A DNA stretch of 64,000 nt from JAGVSR01 sp963708775 (GCA_963708775.1 CAVPTI010000002.1:310001-374000); one strand, 5' to 3'. Counted from the stretch's first letter, positions 28,345 to 38,170 are shown. Notes: generated by a model not told the origin, from the letters alone. A program made the numbers and translations.

Positions 28345-28612
28345 TGGTTTCTCCCTTCGACGCGCTACCTTACGAATGGCTCCCTTACGACGGGCAACTA
28401 TCGCGCGAGCGATCGGTCAACTCTGTGTTTCATTCAGGCGGATGGCAAGGACTGTTGCGGCGGATGAAGTGCAGACGAGCTTCCGAGGCGAGAGAGTTCG
28501 GCCGTGCGTGGGCGGCGGGCCTATGGCAGCGTCCTCTGCCAAGCGGCCCAACCAGCAAAACCTTCCGACTTCGTTGCATACCCGCCGTGAACCCGCGCGG
28601 CACCGCTGCACT

Positions 28613-30967
28613 TTACGCGCGCAGCGGGAAATAGCGCCGGAATAGCGCAATCGTCGCTGGAAGGATGATGAGCTGGCCGATCAGCGAGGCGAACGAGGCA
28701 GATGCCGGCGAGCTGGCCGAAGAGGCGCAGCGAGGGCAAGTCTGAAAGCATCGTCACACCGAGCCCTAGTGCCAGCACGATCGTCGTCAGAACGACGGCG
28801 GGGCCGATATGGTGCGCCGTCGCCATCAGAGCGTCGTGCGCGGAGTTCGCTCCGGGGCCGATGCGTTCCTCTTCCAGGCGGAAACGATTGAGGAAGTGGA
28901 TCGTCGAGTCGATCGCAAGCGAGAAGGCGACAGTTAGCGCCATGATGGAGGCGAACTGCATTCCCTGCCCGGTTGCCCAGAGCAGCGCGCCGGTGGCGAA
29001 GATCGGGAAAAGCGACGGCAGCGCGCTCGACACGCCTGCCATCACCGATCTCAGTGCGATGCCGAGGAAAATGAAGATGACGAAAATATCGCCGACTAAG
29101 CCCCAGTTCATTTCGCTGATGAGCTTGGCGGAGTTGCGGGCGGCGATCGCCGGCAGGCCCGTCACCGCTGATCTCGTAGGCGGCGTTCTCCTTGCGGATC
29201 GGATCGAGCGCCCTGTCGATCTTTTCGACGATCGGCAGGATCTGGCTGGCATCGATGTCGGGCAGGCGCGCGGTGACGAGTACGGCGTTCTCGCTCTCGT
29301 CGATGAAGCGGTGCACGAGGTGCTTGGGCAGGATGTCGACGTAGCTTTTGATCGTTTCGACCTTGGCATCGCCGGCTTCGGCGAGCCAGCGGCGCAGGCT
29401 CTCCAGCGACCAGACATTGCCAAGGCCGGCTTCCGTCTCCAACACCTCATGGGCGCGCGCGATGACCGACGAGCGTGGGGACGTCGTAGAGCCGATGCCG
29501 CCGTCCTTGTTCCACTGGATCATCACGTGCACCGGATTGGCGCCGGTGAGCTTCTGGTCGAGTCTGGCCGGTTGCGGCCAGCGCCTGCTCCTTGTCCGGT
29601 ACCTGGTCGGCGAGGCGGTACATGCGGCGTCGAGCTGCGAATAGGCCCAGCCGGTGGAGACAACTGCGGCCAAGCCCAGCGCGGTAAATAGCAACGGGAA
29701 CGAGATGACGAACGCAATGGTGCGTTCCGTCATGCGCTGCAGCACGCCGACGCCGCCGGTATCGTGCTCCTCGTGATATCTGGAATGGTCTCGGTTTCAG
29801 GCTGGATCAGCAGGGCGGCCAGCGTCGGCACCACGACGGCCACGGCAATGTAGGAGATCGCCACGGCGAGGAGCGCGGCCATGTCCGAAGGTGCGGATCA
29901 GCGCGCTGATCGGCGAACTGCGAATGAACGCAGCGCGAGGCCGGCGTTCATGGCCGTCAGCAGGCACGCGGGCGCCACGTCGCGGACGGCGTTTCGCGCC
30001 GCGTCGATGCGCGGTCGACGCCCGCCAAGATATCGCGCCGGATCGCGAACACGAGATGCATGCTGTCGGAGAAACCCGACACCAGGATCAGCGGGGTGAT
30101 GACGTTGATGAACAGGTTCAGGCGGTAATCGAGGCCGCCGAGCACGCCGAGCGTCCACAGGATGGCGATGGTCGGGCCCAGGACGGCAATGAGCGTCAGC
30201 GAGATGCGGCGGAAGAACAGGAAGGCGACGACGAGGCCGGCCAGGAAGCCAAGCCCGTTATAGATGAAGCGATCGCGCTCGACCGCGTTGCGGATCTCGA
30301 GTTGCATCACCGGCGCGCCGGTGAGCTTGGCACGATAAGCCCGTGCCTGCGAGTTCCTTGTCGGCCGACGTCCTGGATGCCGCCGATGACCGTGCGCGCC
30401 GACTGCTCCTCCACCACCTTGCGGTCGAGCGAGATGACGATCAACGCGAGCGTCGCCGTCGTCGGAGAGGAACTTGCCGTTGACGATGTCGTTCGACTTC
30501 AGCGCTGCGAGCATGGCGTCGAAGTCCGGGCCCTCTTCGGGCAGCGTCGTCCGGGCACGATCGGTGCGGCATAGCCGGTTGCGTCGGGCTTGGCGCGCGC
30601 CGACAGCATGGAGACGAGCCCGCCGACGCCGTCGGTCAATTGCAGTTCGACGATCGCCTTCTGGAAGACTTCGAGGCCTGGCCGCGTCAGAAGATCCCTT
30701 GCCTTCGACGACAACGAGCACGTCGTACTCGCTCGAAGGAAAGCGGCGGTCGATTTCCTCGTACTGGCGGAATTCGCGGGTGTCGGTGCGGAAGAGTTCC
30801 GAGAGACTATCGTCGACGCGCAAGCTCATGACGCCGAAGACGGCCGCGACGGTCAGAAGCGCAATCAGGACGGCGGACAGGCGGGGCGCTTTCAGCGCCA
30901 CGAGGCCTAGCTTGTCGATCCCGAACGAAAACAGAAAGGAGCGGCGCGGCGCGTCCCCGGATGCCAT
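28613..30967 (-). pseudogene. RND/MMPL family exporter, multiply frameshifted
   Basis: The pieces of one long minus-strand gene of about 780 codons are spread over all three frames. Start MASGDAPRRSFLFSFGIDKL at 30967, then a first helix, a periplasmic loop, and a membrane block ending LVSGFSDSMHLVFAIRRD. A second half begins near MLQRMTERTIAFVISFPLLF with a second loop and a final block (MALTVAFSLAIDSTIHFLNR), stop at 28613. More than ten shifts are needed, nearly all reading as single extra bases. Repaired, it is a proton-driven MMPL/HpnN-like inner-membrane exporter of lipids or hydrophobic compounds. Decay or locally poor sequence cannot be separated here. Confidence 0.75.
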
Positions 30968-31224
30968 AGTGATCTTCCCCTCTGGGCCGCCCGATTTTGG
31001 TCTTTGCGTTCGGATGCCGGCCCCCCGGCGCGCACCCTATCCGCTTCGCCCCCGAAACCAAATCCTCAACGCAGGCATCCATCGTAAAATCAGCGGCAAA
31101 GTGGCGCTAGCTTGACATCGGCCGCGAGGCGCGGGCAAGGGCTTCGCTTGAGCGCCTAAGTCGTTCAATCTAATAGCTGAGCGCTCAGAGACGCCCTCTG
31201 TGATCTGGTTCGGGAAATTGATAA

Positions 31225-31452
31225 ATGGCCGACAAGACGCTCGACACGCGAGGGCTCACGTGCCCGCTACCGATCCTGAAAGCCAAAAAGGCGATCGCCA
31301 GTGTGCCGGTCGGGGGCACGCTGGAGGTTCTGGCGACCGATCCCGGGTCGCGGGAGGATTTCGTCGTTTTCGCCCGGACGACCGGTCACGACCTTATCGA
31401 AGACGGCGAGGACGGCGGCGTGTTCCGCTTTGTTCTGCGCAGGGCGCGCTGA
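31225..31452 (+). CDS. tusA: TusA-family sulfurtransferase (SirA-like)
   Basis: A 75-residue two-layer sandwich protein. The persulfide-carrying cysteine lies in the hallmark DTRGLTCPLPILKAKKAI (CPxP motif) near residue 12. TusA proteins hand sulfur to partners for tRNA 2-thiolation, molybdenum-cofactor synthesis or other sulfur trafficking in the cytoplasm. No other tus gene is adjacent. It could also be a YeeD/SirA-like paralogue. Confidence 0.88.
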   Translation: MADKTLDTRGLTCPLPILKAKKAIASVPVGGTLEVLATDPGSREDFVVFARTTGHDLIEDGEDGGVFRFVLRRAR

Positions 31453-31558
31453 CGACGGGTGCTGCCGGCGTCCGCTTGACACCCTGGCGCACGCTCTCCA
31501 TAACGGCGCCTCTCGGATGGTCCGGCGCACGCGCGGCGGGCCAAACGTTATGGGGGCC

Positions 31559-31633
31559 GGGCGGTTAGCTCAGCGGTAGAGCACACCCTTCACACGGGTG
31601 GGGTCGCAGGTTCAATCCCTGCACCGCCCACCA
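31559..31633 (+). tRNA. tRNA-Val (anticodon CAC)
   Basis: Acceptor stem GGGCGGT pairs with ACCGCCC, the D-arm contains TAGCTCAGCGGTAGAGCA, the anticodon loop TTCACAC sits in a CACCC/GGGTG stem and reads CAC, and the T-arm contains GGTTCAATCC. Discriminator A and an encoded CCA end follow. It decodes GUG valine codons. Confidence 0.95.
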
Positions 31634-31723
31634 TTTTCACGGTGTCCGTCTCCTTCCGTCGCTCGTCAGCGGAACCATCACCTTTGCCGTTGGTTGCTCT
31701 CGCCCACGATGGAGTGTGGCGTG

Positions 31724-32233
31724 ATGAGACTTTCCCAGTTGTGTTCATGGAACCGGCTTGTTCTTGCTGCCGTCGTTCTGGCGGCGTTCGCGCCGGGTGT
31801 TCATGCCCAGACCGACCGAGCTCTTGCTGGTCGCCTCAGCTGTACGGCCGAAGCCAAAGAAGAGGCTCCTGCATCGCGGGAGTCGGCCAGCAAACACGAG
31901 GTGTCGTGCACCTTCGAGCCGACGACGGGCGCGGCATCGAAGTTCACCGGCACGATTGGACAGTCAGGCGGAACACTCCCCGAAAGTAGCGGCGGAGAAA
32001 AGCGGGTTTACATCTGGCTTGTGCATGGACCGGCCGGTGTAGCGGCGGAAGACCTCAGCGGGATTTTCACACGCACCGAACCGCCGGGCGCCAATGTGCG
32101 GCGCGGATTTGAACAGGCGCTCATCAGTGCGAATGGAGCCGTCTCACTGCTTCCGCCAGCGGGCGCGGATCAGTTGCCGGGCAACGCAGCGCTGACGATC
32201 CTCGAGTTGACCCTCAGCGCCGTGCGGGTGTGA
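31724..32233 (+). CDS. DUF992-like secreted protein
   Basis: A 169-residue exported protein. Signal peptide MRLSQLCSWNRLVLAAVVLA, cut after VHA near residue 29. The mature part has the DUF992 pattern GRLSCTAE...VSCTFEP...SKFTGTIGQSGG, with two cysteines probably bridged, and a hydrophobic C-terminal strand (LTILELTLSAVRV). The function of DUF992 is unknown; members are small periplasmic proteins of Hyphomicrobiales. An in-frame ATG at 31709 is possible; 31724 gives the better signal peptide. Confidence 0.7.
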   Translation: MRLSQLCSWNRLVLAAVVLAAFAPGVHAQTDRALAGRLSCTAEAKEEAPASRESASKHEVSCTFEPTTGAASKFTGTIGQSGGTLPESSGGEKRVYIWLVHGPAGVAAEDLSGIFTRTEPPGANVRRGFEQALISANGAVSLLPPAGADQLPGNAALTILELTLSAVRV

Positions 32234-32234
32234 T

Positions 32235-33120
32235 CTAGTCCAAGCGCGACGCGATCCGGCGGATATAGGCGCCATAGGCAGATTTGCCGAGGCGATCGAG
32301 CCAGGGGCCCATCTTTTCCAAAGTCGTGAAGCCTTGACGCAAGGCGATTTCCTCGGGGCAGCAGATCTTCAGGCTCTGGCGCTGTTCGAGCGTGGAGACG
32401 AATTCGCCGGCTGCGAGCAAGCTGTCGAATGTTCCGGTGTCGAGCCAGGCGAAGCCTCGGCCCATTCTTGATGACATTGAGTTTGCCGGCTTCCAAGTAG
32501 ACCTGATTGACGCTGGTGATTTCGAGTTCCCCGCGCGCCGAAGGCTTGATGTTGTGCGCGATGCCAACGACATCGTTGTCGTAGAAATAGAGCCCCGTCA
32601 CCGCGTAATTCGATCGGGGCTGCAGTGGTTTTTCCTCGATCGAATTTGCGCGTCCTTTGGCGTCGAAGGCGACCACGCCGTAGCGTTCGGGATCCGCCAC
32701 TTCGTAAGCAAAAATGCTGGCGCCGGTTTTCTGCTGGACAGCTTGCGCGAGCAGTTCGGGCAGGCCGTGGCCGTGAAAAATATTGTCCCCGAGCACGAGA
32801 GCGACGCGATCACGTCCGATGAAATCAGCGCCGATGATGAAGGCTTGCGCTAAGCCTTCCGGGCGCGGCTGCACGGCGTAGCTGATCGAAATGCCAAGGG
32901 GTGATCCATCTCCCAGGAGTTCCTGAAAGAGCGGCTGATCATGGGGGGTTGTAATGATGAGGATGTCGCGGATCCCGGCCAGCATCAGGACCGAGAGCGG
33001 ATAGTAGATCATCGGCTTGTCGTAGACCGGCAGCAACTGCTTGGAGATCGCGTAGGTCAGCGGGTAAAGACGTGTGCCGCTGCCGCCCGCGAGTATGATG
33101 CCTTTGGTGTTCATTGCCAT
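32235..33120 (-). CDS. rfbA: Glucose-1-phosphate thymidylyltransferase, frameshifted
   Basis: About 294 residues once one extra base near 32466 is removed (AAGAATGGGCCG). The first frame has the nucleotide loop GIILAGGSGTRLYPLT, YPLSVLMLAGIRDILII, and VLGDNIFHGHGL. After the shift the normal C-terminus continues with GRGFAWLDTGTFDSLLAAGEF. It makes dTDP-glucose, the first step to dTDP-rhamnose for surface polysaccharides. The usual partners rfbB, rfbC and rfbD are not next to it, so it is an orphan in this window. Confidence 0.9.
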
Positions 33121-33303
33121 CCCGTCTCAATGCGAGCCCGCCCCGCTGGCCTTCCCTCAAGTCCCGCCCTTGTGGTCTCATCTCCTGGTTGCCAGTCAAT
33201 CGCAACTTTAATCGTTAAGGTTGGGACGAACGACCCGGCTGCGAATAGCGGTTGAGCCCAGCTTTGCGATATATCCGTCTGGCTATAACCGGTGGAAATC
33301 TCA

Positions 33304-34098
33304 ATGCAGCGTGTCTGCCTTTTCAGCCTCATGCTTGCTGCTGCCGTCTCGCTTACGGCAGGCGCGGCGGCCTTGCGGGCGGATCCGGCGAACGGCATCA
33401 AGCCCGTGACAGTCTTTGCCGCCGCGAGCCTCAAAAACGTGCTGGATGCGACGGGCAAAGCTCTCGAAGCCGATGGCGCACAAAAGCCGGTGGTGTCCCT
33501 GGCCGCATCGTCTGCGCTCGCCCGGCAGATCGAGCAAGGCGCGCCTGCCGATGTGTTCATCAGCGCCGATGACGACTGGATGACCTATCTTGCGAGCAAG
33601 GATCTCATCCTTCCCGCGACGCGCACCATCGTTGCCTCCAACACGCTCGTGCTCATTGCTCCCCGTGACAGTCCGGTGAGCGTGGACCTCACGTCGGGTG
33701 TGGATCTGGCAGCCATCCTTCGCGAGGGCCGTCTCGCGGTTGCAAATGTCACCTCCGTCCCTGCAGGCAAGTACGCCAAGGCAGCCCTTGAGACGCTGGG
33801 CGCCTGGGCCGCAGTTGCAGGACAACTCGCTCAGACCGATCATGTCCGGGCGGCGCTGATGCTGGTATCGCGCGGAGAAGCACCGCTCGGCATCGTGTAC
33901 GGGTCGGATGCGAAAGCCGACGCGAGTGTGCGTGTCGTTGCGGTATTTCCCGCCGCTTCCCACCCGCCCATCCTCTACCTCGCTGCGGTCACGGCCGGTT
34001 CCACCTCACCGGACAATGCCAAAGCATTTATTTCCCGGCTCACATCCCCGGAAGGACGCGCCGTGTTCGCAGCGCACGGGTTCGCGTTGCCCAAGTGA
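33304..34098 (+). CDS. modA: Molybdate ABC transporter, periplasmic binding protein
   Basis: A 264-residue type 2 periplasmic binding protein. Signal peptide MQRVCLFSLMLAAAVSLTAG (cut near residue 28). The mature part has VFAAASLKNVLDA, the oxyanion-binding SSALARQIEQGAPADVFISAD and the C-terminal GIVYGSDAKAD. It captures molybdate or tungstate. The ATG at 33304 is chosen for its GGTGGA box; a GTG at 33292 is in frame. First gene of modABC. Confidence 0.93.
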   Translation: MQRVCLFSLMLAAAVSLTAGAAALRADPANGIKPVTVFAAASLKNVLDATGKALEADGAQKPVVSLAASSALARQIEQGAPADVFISADDDWMTYLASKDLILPATRTIVASNTLVLIAPRDSPVSVDLTSGVDLAAILREGRLAVANVTSVPAGKYAKAALETLGAWAAVAGQLAQTDHVRAALMLVSRGEAPLGIVYGSDAKADASVRVVAVFPAASHPPILYLAAVTAGSTSPDNAKAFISRLTSPEGRAVFAAHGFALPK

Positions 34099-34110
34099 AG
34101 AGAGGTTTGC

Positions 34111-34809
34111 GTGTTCGATTTCACACCGGATGAGTGGACGGCTATCGGCCTCAGCGTGAAAGTCGCCATCGCGGCGACGCTTTGCTCGCTGCCGGTTGCC
34201 ATTCTCGCTGGATATGCACTCGCGCGCTGGTCGTTTCCGGGCAAGACGCTCCTCAATGGTTTGCTGCATCTGCCGCTCGTGCTGCCGCCGGTGGTGACGG
34301 GCTACCTGCTGCTGGTGGCATTCGGGCGGCAAGGTCCCATCGGCGGCTTCCTCTATGACTGGCTGGGGATCACATTTTCCTTCCGCTGGACAGGCGCGGC
34401 GCTTGCGGCGGCGGTGATGGCCTTTCCGTTAATGCTGCGCGCGATCCGGCTGTCATTCGAAATCATCGACCGACGGTTCGAATTTGCCGCCTCGACCTTG
34501 GGAGCGGGGCCCATCGCCACCTTTTTCACAGTGACGTTGCCGCTGGCGGCGCCTGGCATCCTCGTCGGGATCATCTTGGGGTTCGCAAAAGCACTCGGCG
34601 AATTCGGTGCCACCATTACGTTCGTGTCGAACATCCCCGGCGAAACACAGACCATCGCCTTGGCGATCCATTCCTACACGCAGGCGCCCGGTGGCGATGC
34701 CGGAACGATCCGGCTCGCGGTGGTCTCGGTGATCATCGCACTCACCGCCGTGATCGCATCGGAGGCACTGAGCCAGCGGCTCTTGAAGCGCACATCGGTG
34801 TTTCAATGA
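34111..34809 (+). CDS. modB: Molybdate ABC transporter, permease
   Basis: A 232-residue inner-membrane permease with about five to six helices. The EAA loop for contact with ModC is visible as FEFAASTLGAGPIATFFTVTLPLAAPGILVGI split over residues of about 125-155. GTG start with GAGAGG upstream, 12 bp after modA. It ends in a 4-base ATGA overlap with modC, indicating translational coupling. Confidence 0.94.
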   Translation: MFDFTPDEWTAIGLSVKVAIAATLCSLPVAILAGYALARWSFPGKTLLNGLLHLPLVLPPVVTGYLLLVAFGRQGPIGGFLYDWLGITFSFRWTGAALAAAVMAFPLMLRAIRLSFEIIDRRFEFAASTLGAGPIATFFTVTLPLAAPGILVGIILGFAKALGEFGATITFVSNIPGETQTIALAIHSYTQAPGGDAGTIRLAVVSVIIALTAVIASEALSQRLLKRTSVFQ

Positions 34810-35471
34810 GCGGTCCCGGCATTCTCGATGTTCGCTGCGCCGTCACGCTGGGCGCATTCGATCTCGACGCAGATTTCTCAGCTGGTCCCGGAATCACGGT
34901 TCTCATTGGTCCCTCGGGGGCCGGCAAAACGACGATCCTGCATCTCGTTGCGGGTCTGATGCGGCCCGAACGCGGATCCATCGCCGTCAACGGAGACGTC
35001 ATGGCGGATAAGGATGCGCGCGTGTTCGTGCCGCCGCACAAACGCCGGATCGGGCTCGTTTTCCAGGATGCGCAACTCTTTCCGCATCTGACGGTCGCAC
35101 AGAACCTCGCATTCGGAGGTTGGTTTGCCCGGCACAAAAATGGGTTGCCGCGTGAGCATGTGATCGACGTGCTCGGCATCGGGGGGCTCCTCGATCGGCG
35201 GCCGGCGCGACTGTCGGGGGGCGAGAAAAGCCGTGTGGCGCTGGCGCGGGCGTTGTTATCATCTCCGCGCCTGCTTCTGATGGACGAGCCGCTGTCGGGA
35301 CTGGACGATGAAAAGCGGCAGACGATCCTGCCGCTGATCGAGACGGTGCGGGACGAGTTCGGCGTGCCGATGCTCTACGTCACGCACGCGCGCGACGAGG
35401 CGCAACGGCTGGCCAACCGCATCATCACTCTTGATCGCGGACGGGTGGTGGGATCCGAGAATTTGGAGTGA
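34806..35471 (+). CDS. modC: Molybdate ABC transporter, ATP-binding protein (short form)
   Basis: A 221-residue ABC ATPase: Walker A GPSGAGKTT, Q-loop LVFQDAQLFPHLTV, signature LSGGEKSRVALARALL, Walker B LLLMDEPLSGLDD, and H-loop YVTHARDEA. It energises molybdate import with ModB. E. coli ModC has about 350 residues; here the C-terminal TOBE/Mop molybdate-sensing domain is missing and the protein ends soon after the H-loop. Transport should work but feedback by bound molybdate would be lost. Confidence 0.94.
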   Translation: MSGPGILDVRCAVTLGAFDLDADFSAGPGITVLIGPSGAGKTTILHLVAGLMRPERGSIAVNGDVMADKDARVFVPPHKRRIGLVFQDAQLFPHLTVAQNLAFGGWFARHKNGLPREHVIDVLGIGGLLDRRPARLSGGEKSRVALARALLSSPRLLLMDEPLSGLDDEKRQTILPLIETVRDEFGVPMLYVTHARDEAQRLANRIITLDRGRVVGSENLE

Positions 35472-35477
35472 AGGCCA

Positions 35478-35861
35478 TCAGGCCCGCGGTGCCCCTTCCC
35501 TCGATTTGCGGCGCGCCTCAGGGGATTTCACAAGCTTCTCCTCGAGCAGTCCGACGGGGCCGGCGAACACCTCAATGGCCTTCGCCTCCATGGCGCGATA
35601 CTCCGCCACGACGCGCTCACCGAACGGTGTCAGCGTCGCCGAACCGCCTCCCCTGCCGCCATGGTGCCGTTCGATCAGCGGCTCCCGGAACATCCCGTTG
35701 AAGCCGTCGATCAGATACCAGGCGCGCTTGTAACTCATGTTCATCGCTTGCGCGGCTTTGCTGATCGAGCCATGCCGGCCGATGAGTTCGAGAAGCTCGA
35801 TACGGCCGTGGCCGATATAGCGGTCGCCGTCGAAATCGATACGGAGGCGGATGCGGGTCAT
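35478..35861 (-). CDS. ModE-like winged-helix regulator, DNA-binding domain only
   Basis: A 127-residue LysR-like winged-helix protein of the ModE N-terminal type: HGRIELLELIGRHGSISKAAQ, MSYKRAWYLIDGFN and the wing GGRGGGSATLTPFGERVV. The molybdate-binding di-Mop domain of E. coli ModE (262 residues) is absent. It is convergent with modC (6-bp gap), so it probably controls modABC or molybdoenzymes. How it senses molybdate without a Mop domain is not evident from this locus. Confidence 0.82.
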   Translation of the reverse strand: MTRIRLRIDFDGDRYIGHGRIELLELIGRHGSISKAAQAMNMSYKRAWYLIDGFNGMFREPLIERHHGGRGGGSATLTPFGERVVAEYRAMEAKAIEVFAGPVGLLEEKLVKSPEARRKSREGAPRA

Positions 35862-36015
35862 GGCCTGAAGCGTCCTTTCCGCCTTGATGCTTACAGGTGC
35901 GGAGACGCAATGGCCAAGACCGTATTCCGGACGCTCTCCGCCCCGGGCGCATGGACCCGTCGTGGCGGAGAGCCTAGCTCAGAAAATCGTCGTTCAATAG
36001 ACGGACGCTTCTGCG

Positions 36016-37206
36016 TCAGCGTTGGGACGCGGCCCGGCTCAACTGATCAGCGCCGAATTGCGACATCATCGGCTCGTCGTCGAGAATGACCTCGTCGTAC
36101 TTGCCGTAGCCGTTGAAGTCACCGGCGATAGCGCGCCCGTAGGCCCCGACGTTGCCGATTTCGATGTAGTCGCCTTCCTTCATGCCCGCGGGCAGAACGA
36201 AGGGTCCTTTCATGTAGTCGATCGAGTCACACGTCGGGCCCCAGAGGGCAAAGGCCTCCGACCCCTCGCCCTTGGCGGGTTGTCGCGAAACGAGCTGAGC
36301 GGGAAAAACCCAATTCAGATGCGCGGCATCGAACAGAACGCCGTAGCCGCCGTCGTTGATGAAGAGATCGTTGCCGCGGCGTGCTTCGACGCGCACGATG
36401 ACGCTCTCGGCCTCGGCAACGAGCGCGCGGCCAGGTTCGCACATCAGGCGCACGTCCTCGCGCACGGGCAGCTTCTCGACGCCTTCGCGGATCGCATTCA
36501 TGAAACTCGACAGAGGTGCCGGGGTCATGCCGGGATAGAGCGCGGGGAAGCCGCCGCCCACATCCAATCGGTCAACGACGACACCAGCCTGACCGATCAG
36601 CTTGCCGACTTCCGCCAGTGCATGGGTGTAGGCGTCCGGCGTCATCGTCTGCGAGCCGACGTGGAAGGTGACGCCGAGTTCCGACGCCACCTGACGCGCC
36701 TTGACCAGCAGTCGCGCGGCGGCATCGCCCGAAATGCCGAACTTGCGCTCCAGCGGCACGGCGGAGTTGATCGGCGGCACCACGATGCGCACGAACAGCA
36801 CGAGATCGTCCGCAGGGCCGGCGGCGCCGCGGGTCTCATCCACGATCTTTTGCAGTTCATCCTCGCTGTCGAGCGAAAACGAACGGATGCCGTGGGTCAG
36901 ATACGCCTTGCTGATCGACAACCGCGACTTCACGGGATGCATGAAGTGCAGGTGCGCGTTCGGGATGGTGGCTGCGTCTTCCAGTTCCGGCGTCGAGGCA
37001 ACGTCGAAATGACGAATACCAGCGCCGTAGAGCGCGCCGATCATGAACACGGACGAGTTCGCCTTGTACGCGTAAGCCACATCGCCAGGGAAATTCTGCA
37101 GAAACCAGCGAGCCGCGCGAGCAGCGGCGTGCGGGCGTGAAGCCAGCACCGGACGCTCGGGCATTTTAGCGGCGACAAGAGCGGCTGCGGATGGGAATCG
37201 TTCCAT
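36016..37206 (-). CDS. Type III PLP-dependent decarboxylase (ornithine/lysine decarboxylase family)
   Basis: A 396-residue alanine-racemase-fold decarboxylase. PLP lysine Lys48 in VAYAYKANSS, HVGSQ, the phosphate loop DVGGGFPALYPG, CEPGRALVAEAESVIV, and the active-site Cys and Asp in WGPTCDSIDYMKG. It makes putrescine (ornithine) or cadaverine (lysine) in the cytoplasm; specificity is not decided here. The frame is open to 37290, but MERFPSAAALVAAKMPERP at 37206 is the family start. Upstream lies the repeat pair of locus C. Confidence 0.9.
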   Translation of the reverse strand: MERFPSAAALVAAKMPERPVLASRPHAAARAARWFLQNFPGDVAYAYKANSSVFMIGALYGAGIRHFDVASTPELEDAATIPNAHLHFMHPVKSRLSISKAYLTHGIRSFSLDSEDELQKIVDETRGAAGPADDLVLFVRIVVPPINSAVPLERKFGISGDAAARLLVKARQVASELGVTFHVGSQTMTPDAYTHALAEVGKLIGQAGVVVDRLDVGGGFPALYPGMTPAPLSSFMNAIREGVEKLPVREDVRLMCEPGRALVAEAESVIVRVEARRGNDLFINDGGYGVLFDAAHLNWVFPAQLVSRQPAKGEGSEAFALWGPTCDSIDYMKGPFVLPAGMKEGDYIEIGNVGAYGRAIAGDFNGYGKYDEVILDDEPMMSQFGADQLSRAASQR

Positions 37207-37334
37207 CACGGGCGGGACCTCCAGCGAGATAAAACCAGAAGCGCCGTGCGAGTGTTCCCGCCGTGCGTGTCGGGGACATAAGGCCAACAACCCCCCATGT
37301 AAAGACCTATATCCGTCATGGGGTTGTCATTATT

Positions 37335-37440
37335 GGTGCGCCATCCGACTCCGCTGGCGCGGAGCCGGCCGGATGGCGGGTGGTTACATTGATCCGCCAT
37401 CAAACTCCGCTGGCGCGGAGCCGGCCGGATGTCGCGATGG
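37335..37440. repeat. Tandem pair of nested-hairpin repeats, locus C
   Basis: Copies at 37339-37378 and 37395-37434 (period 56 bp). Outer arms CGCCATCCG and CGGATGGCG in copy 1, the same with one mismatch in copy 2. Inner arms CTCCGC/GCGGAG with loop TGGC, then CCGGCC. It lies directly after the stop codon of the COQ10/RatA-like gene. Confidence 0.85.
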
Positions 37441-37464
37441 TTACGCGGTCGCGAAGGTTACGTC

Positions 37465-37944
37465 TCAAGTCACTGATGAGGGTACGGGCGCGCGGCGGCC
37501 GTAGACTTCCCCGGCACGCGTTTCGAAAGCTGCTGCGAACTTTCGGAACGCCGTGTCGAAGACCGCGCCCATCAGCACCGCGAGCATGGGTGAACTGAAT
37601 TCGTAATCGATGGCGAAGGCAACATCGCAGGCGGTGCCGGCCCGCGGGGTAAAGCCCCAGACGTTCTCAAGTTTGCGGAACGGGCCGTTCTTGTGGCGAA
37701 CGACAATGGCGCGCGCGGCCGGGTCAAGCGTCACGGCGGTCGTGAACGTCTCGCGAATGGCCTTGTAGCCGATGCCCATCGTCGCGGTGATCAGACCACT
37801 TCCATCGCTGAGTTGTTCGCGGCTGTGAACCACGAGGCTCTCACACAGCGGCACGAAGAGCGGATATTTTTCCACGTCTGCGACGAGAGCGAACATCTCA
37901 TCGGATGAGAATGGCACGGTGCGGACATTATTGAAGCGAGGCAC
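37465..37944 (-). CDS. COQ10/RatA-like START-fold protein
   Basis: A 159-residue polyketide-cyclase/START-domain protein: MPRFNNVRTVPFSSDEMFAL, VEKYPLFVPLCES, the conserved TATMGIGYKAIRETF and LENVWGFTPRAGTACDVAF. The same family covers the coenzyme Q-binding chaperone COQ10 and the E. coli ribosome-association factor RatA. In alphaproteobacteria a COQ10-like role in ubiquinone handling is more likely, but this is inference. It probably follows the small membrane-protein gene on the same strand. Confidence 0.85.
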   Translation of the reverse strand: MPRFNNVRTVPFSSDEMFALVADVEKYPLFVPLCESLVVHSREQLSDGSGLITATMGIGYKAIRETFTTAVTLDPAARAIVVRHKNGPFRKLENVWGFTPRAGTACDVAFAIDYEFSSPMLAVLMGAVFDTAFRKFAAAFETRAGEVYGRRAPVPSSVT

Positions 37945-37992
37945 CCGGAACTCCGGCGTTGGGAGCGCGCGCCTCGCTGCGTCAGAGAGCGA

Positions 37993-38152
37993 TCACACGC
38001 GCATGGTGATGAACAGGATTGCTCCGCTGATGACGCGATAACTCGTCGCCAAGCTTCAATCCGGTCGTGAACGGCAGCGTCAAAACACCCGCCCATATCA
38101 CTACGCCGGCGAGTAACACGCCGATGATACGCAAGAAAAGGTTGCGGATCAA
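37993..38152 (-). CDS. Small membrane protein, probable, frameshifted
   Basis: A coding-like stretch between the COQ10-like gene and the small lipoprotein gene. The frame from a TTG at 38152 reads LIRNLFLRIIGVLLAGVVI and on to TTGLKLGDELS. One base over, it continues as VISGAILFITMRV and stops at 37993, consistent with one extra base near 38042. It would be a peptide of about 53 residues with one strong membrane helix and an amphipathic end. The start codon is uncertain and no family was identified. Confidence 0.4.
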
Positions 38153-38170
38153 ACCGCCGCCGACCGCAAC

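Noticed and set aside
31559..31633. Integration (att) site at the tRNA-Val gene
   Set aside because: No integrase gene and no duplicated 3' end of the tRNA was found in the window.
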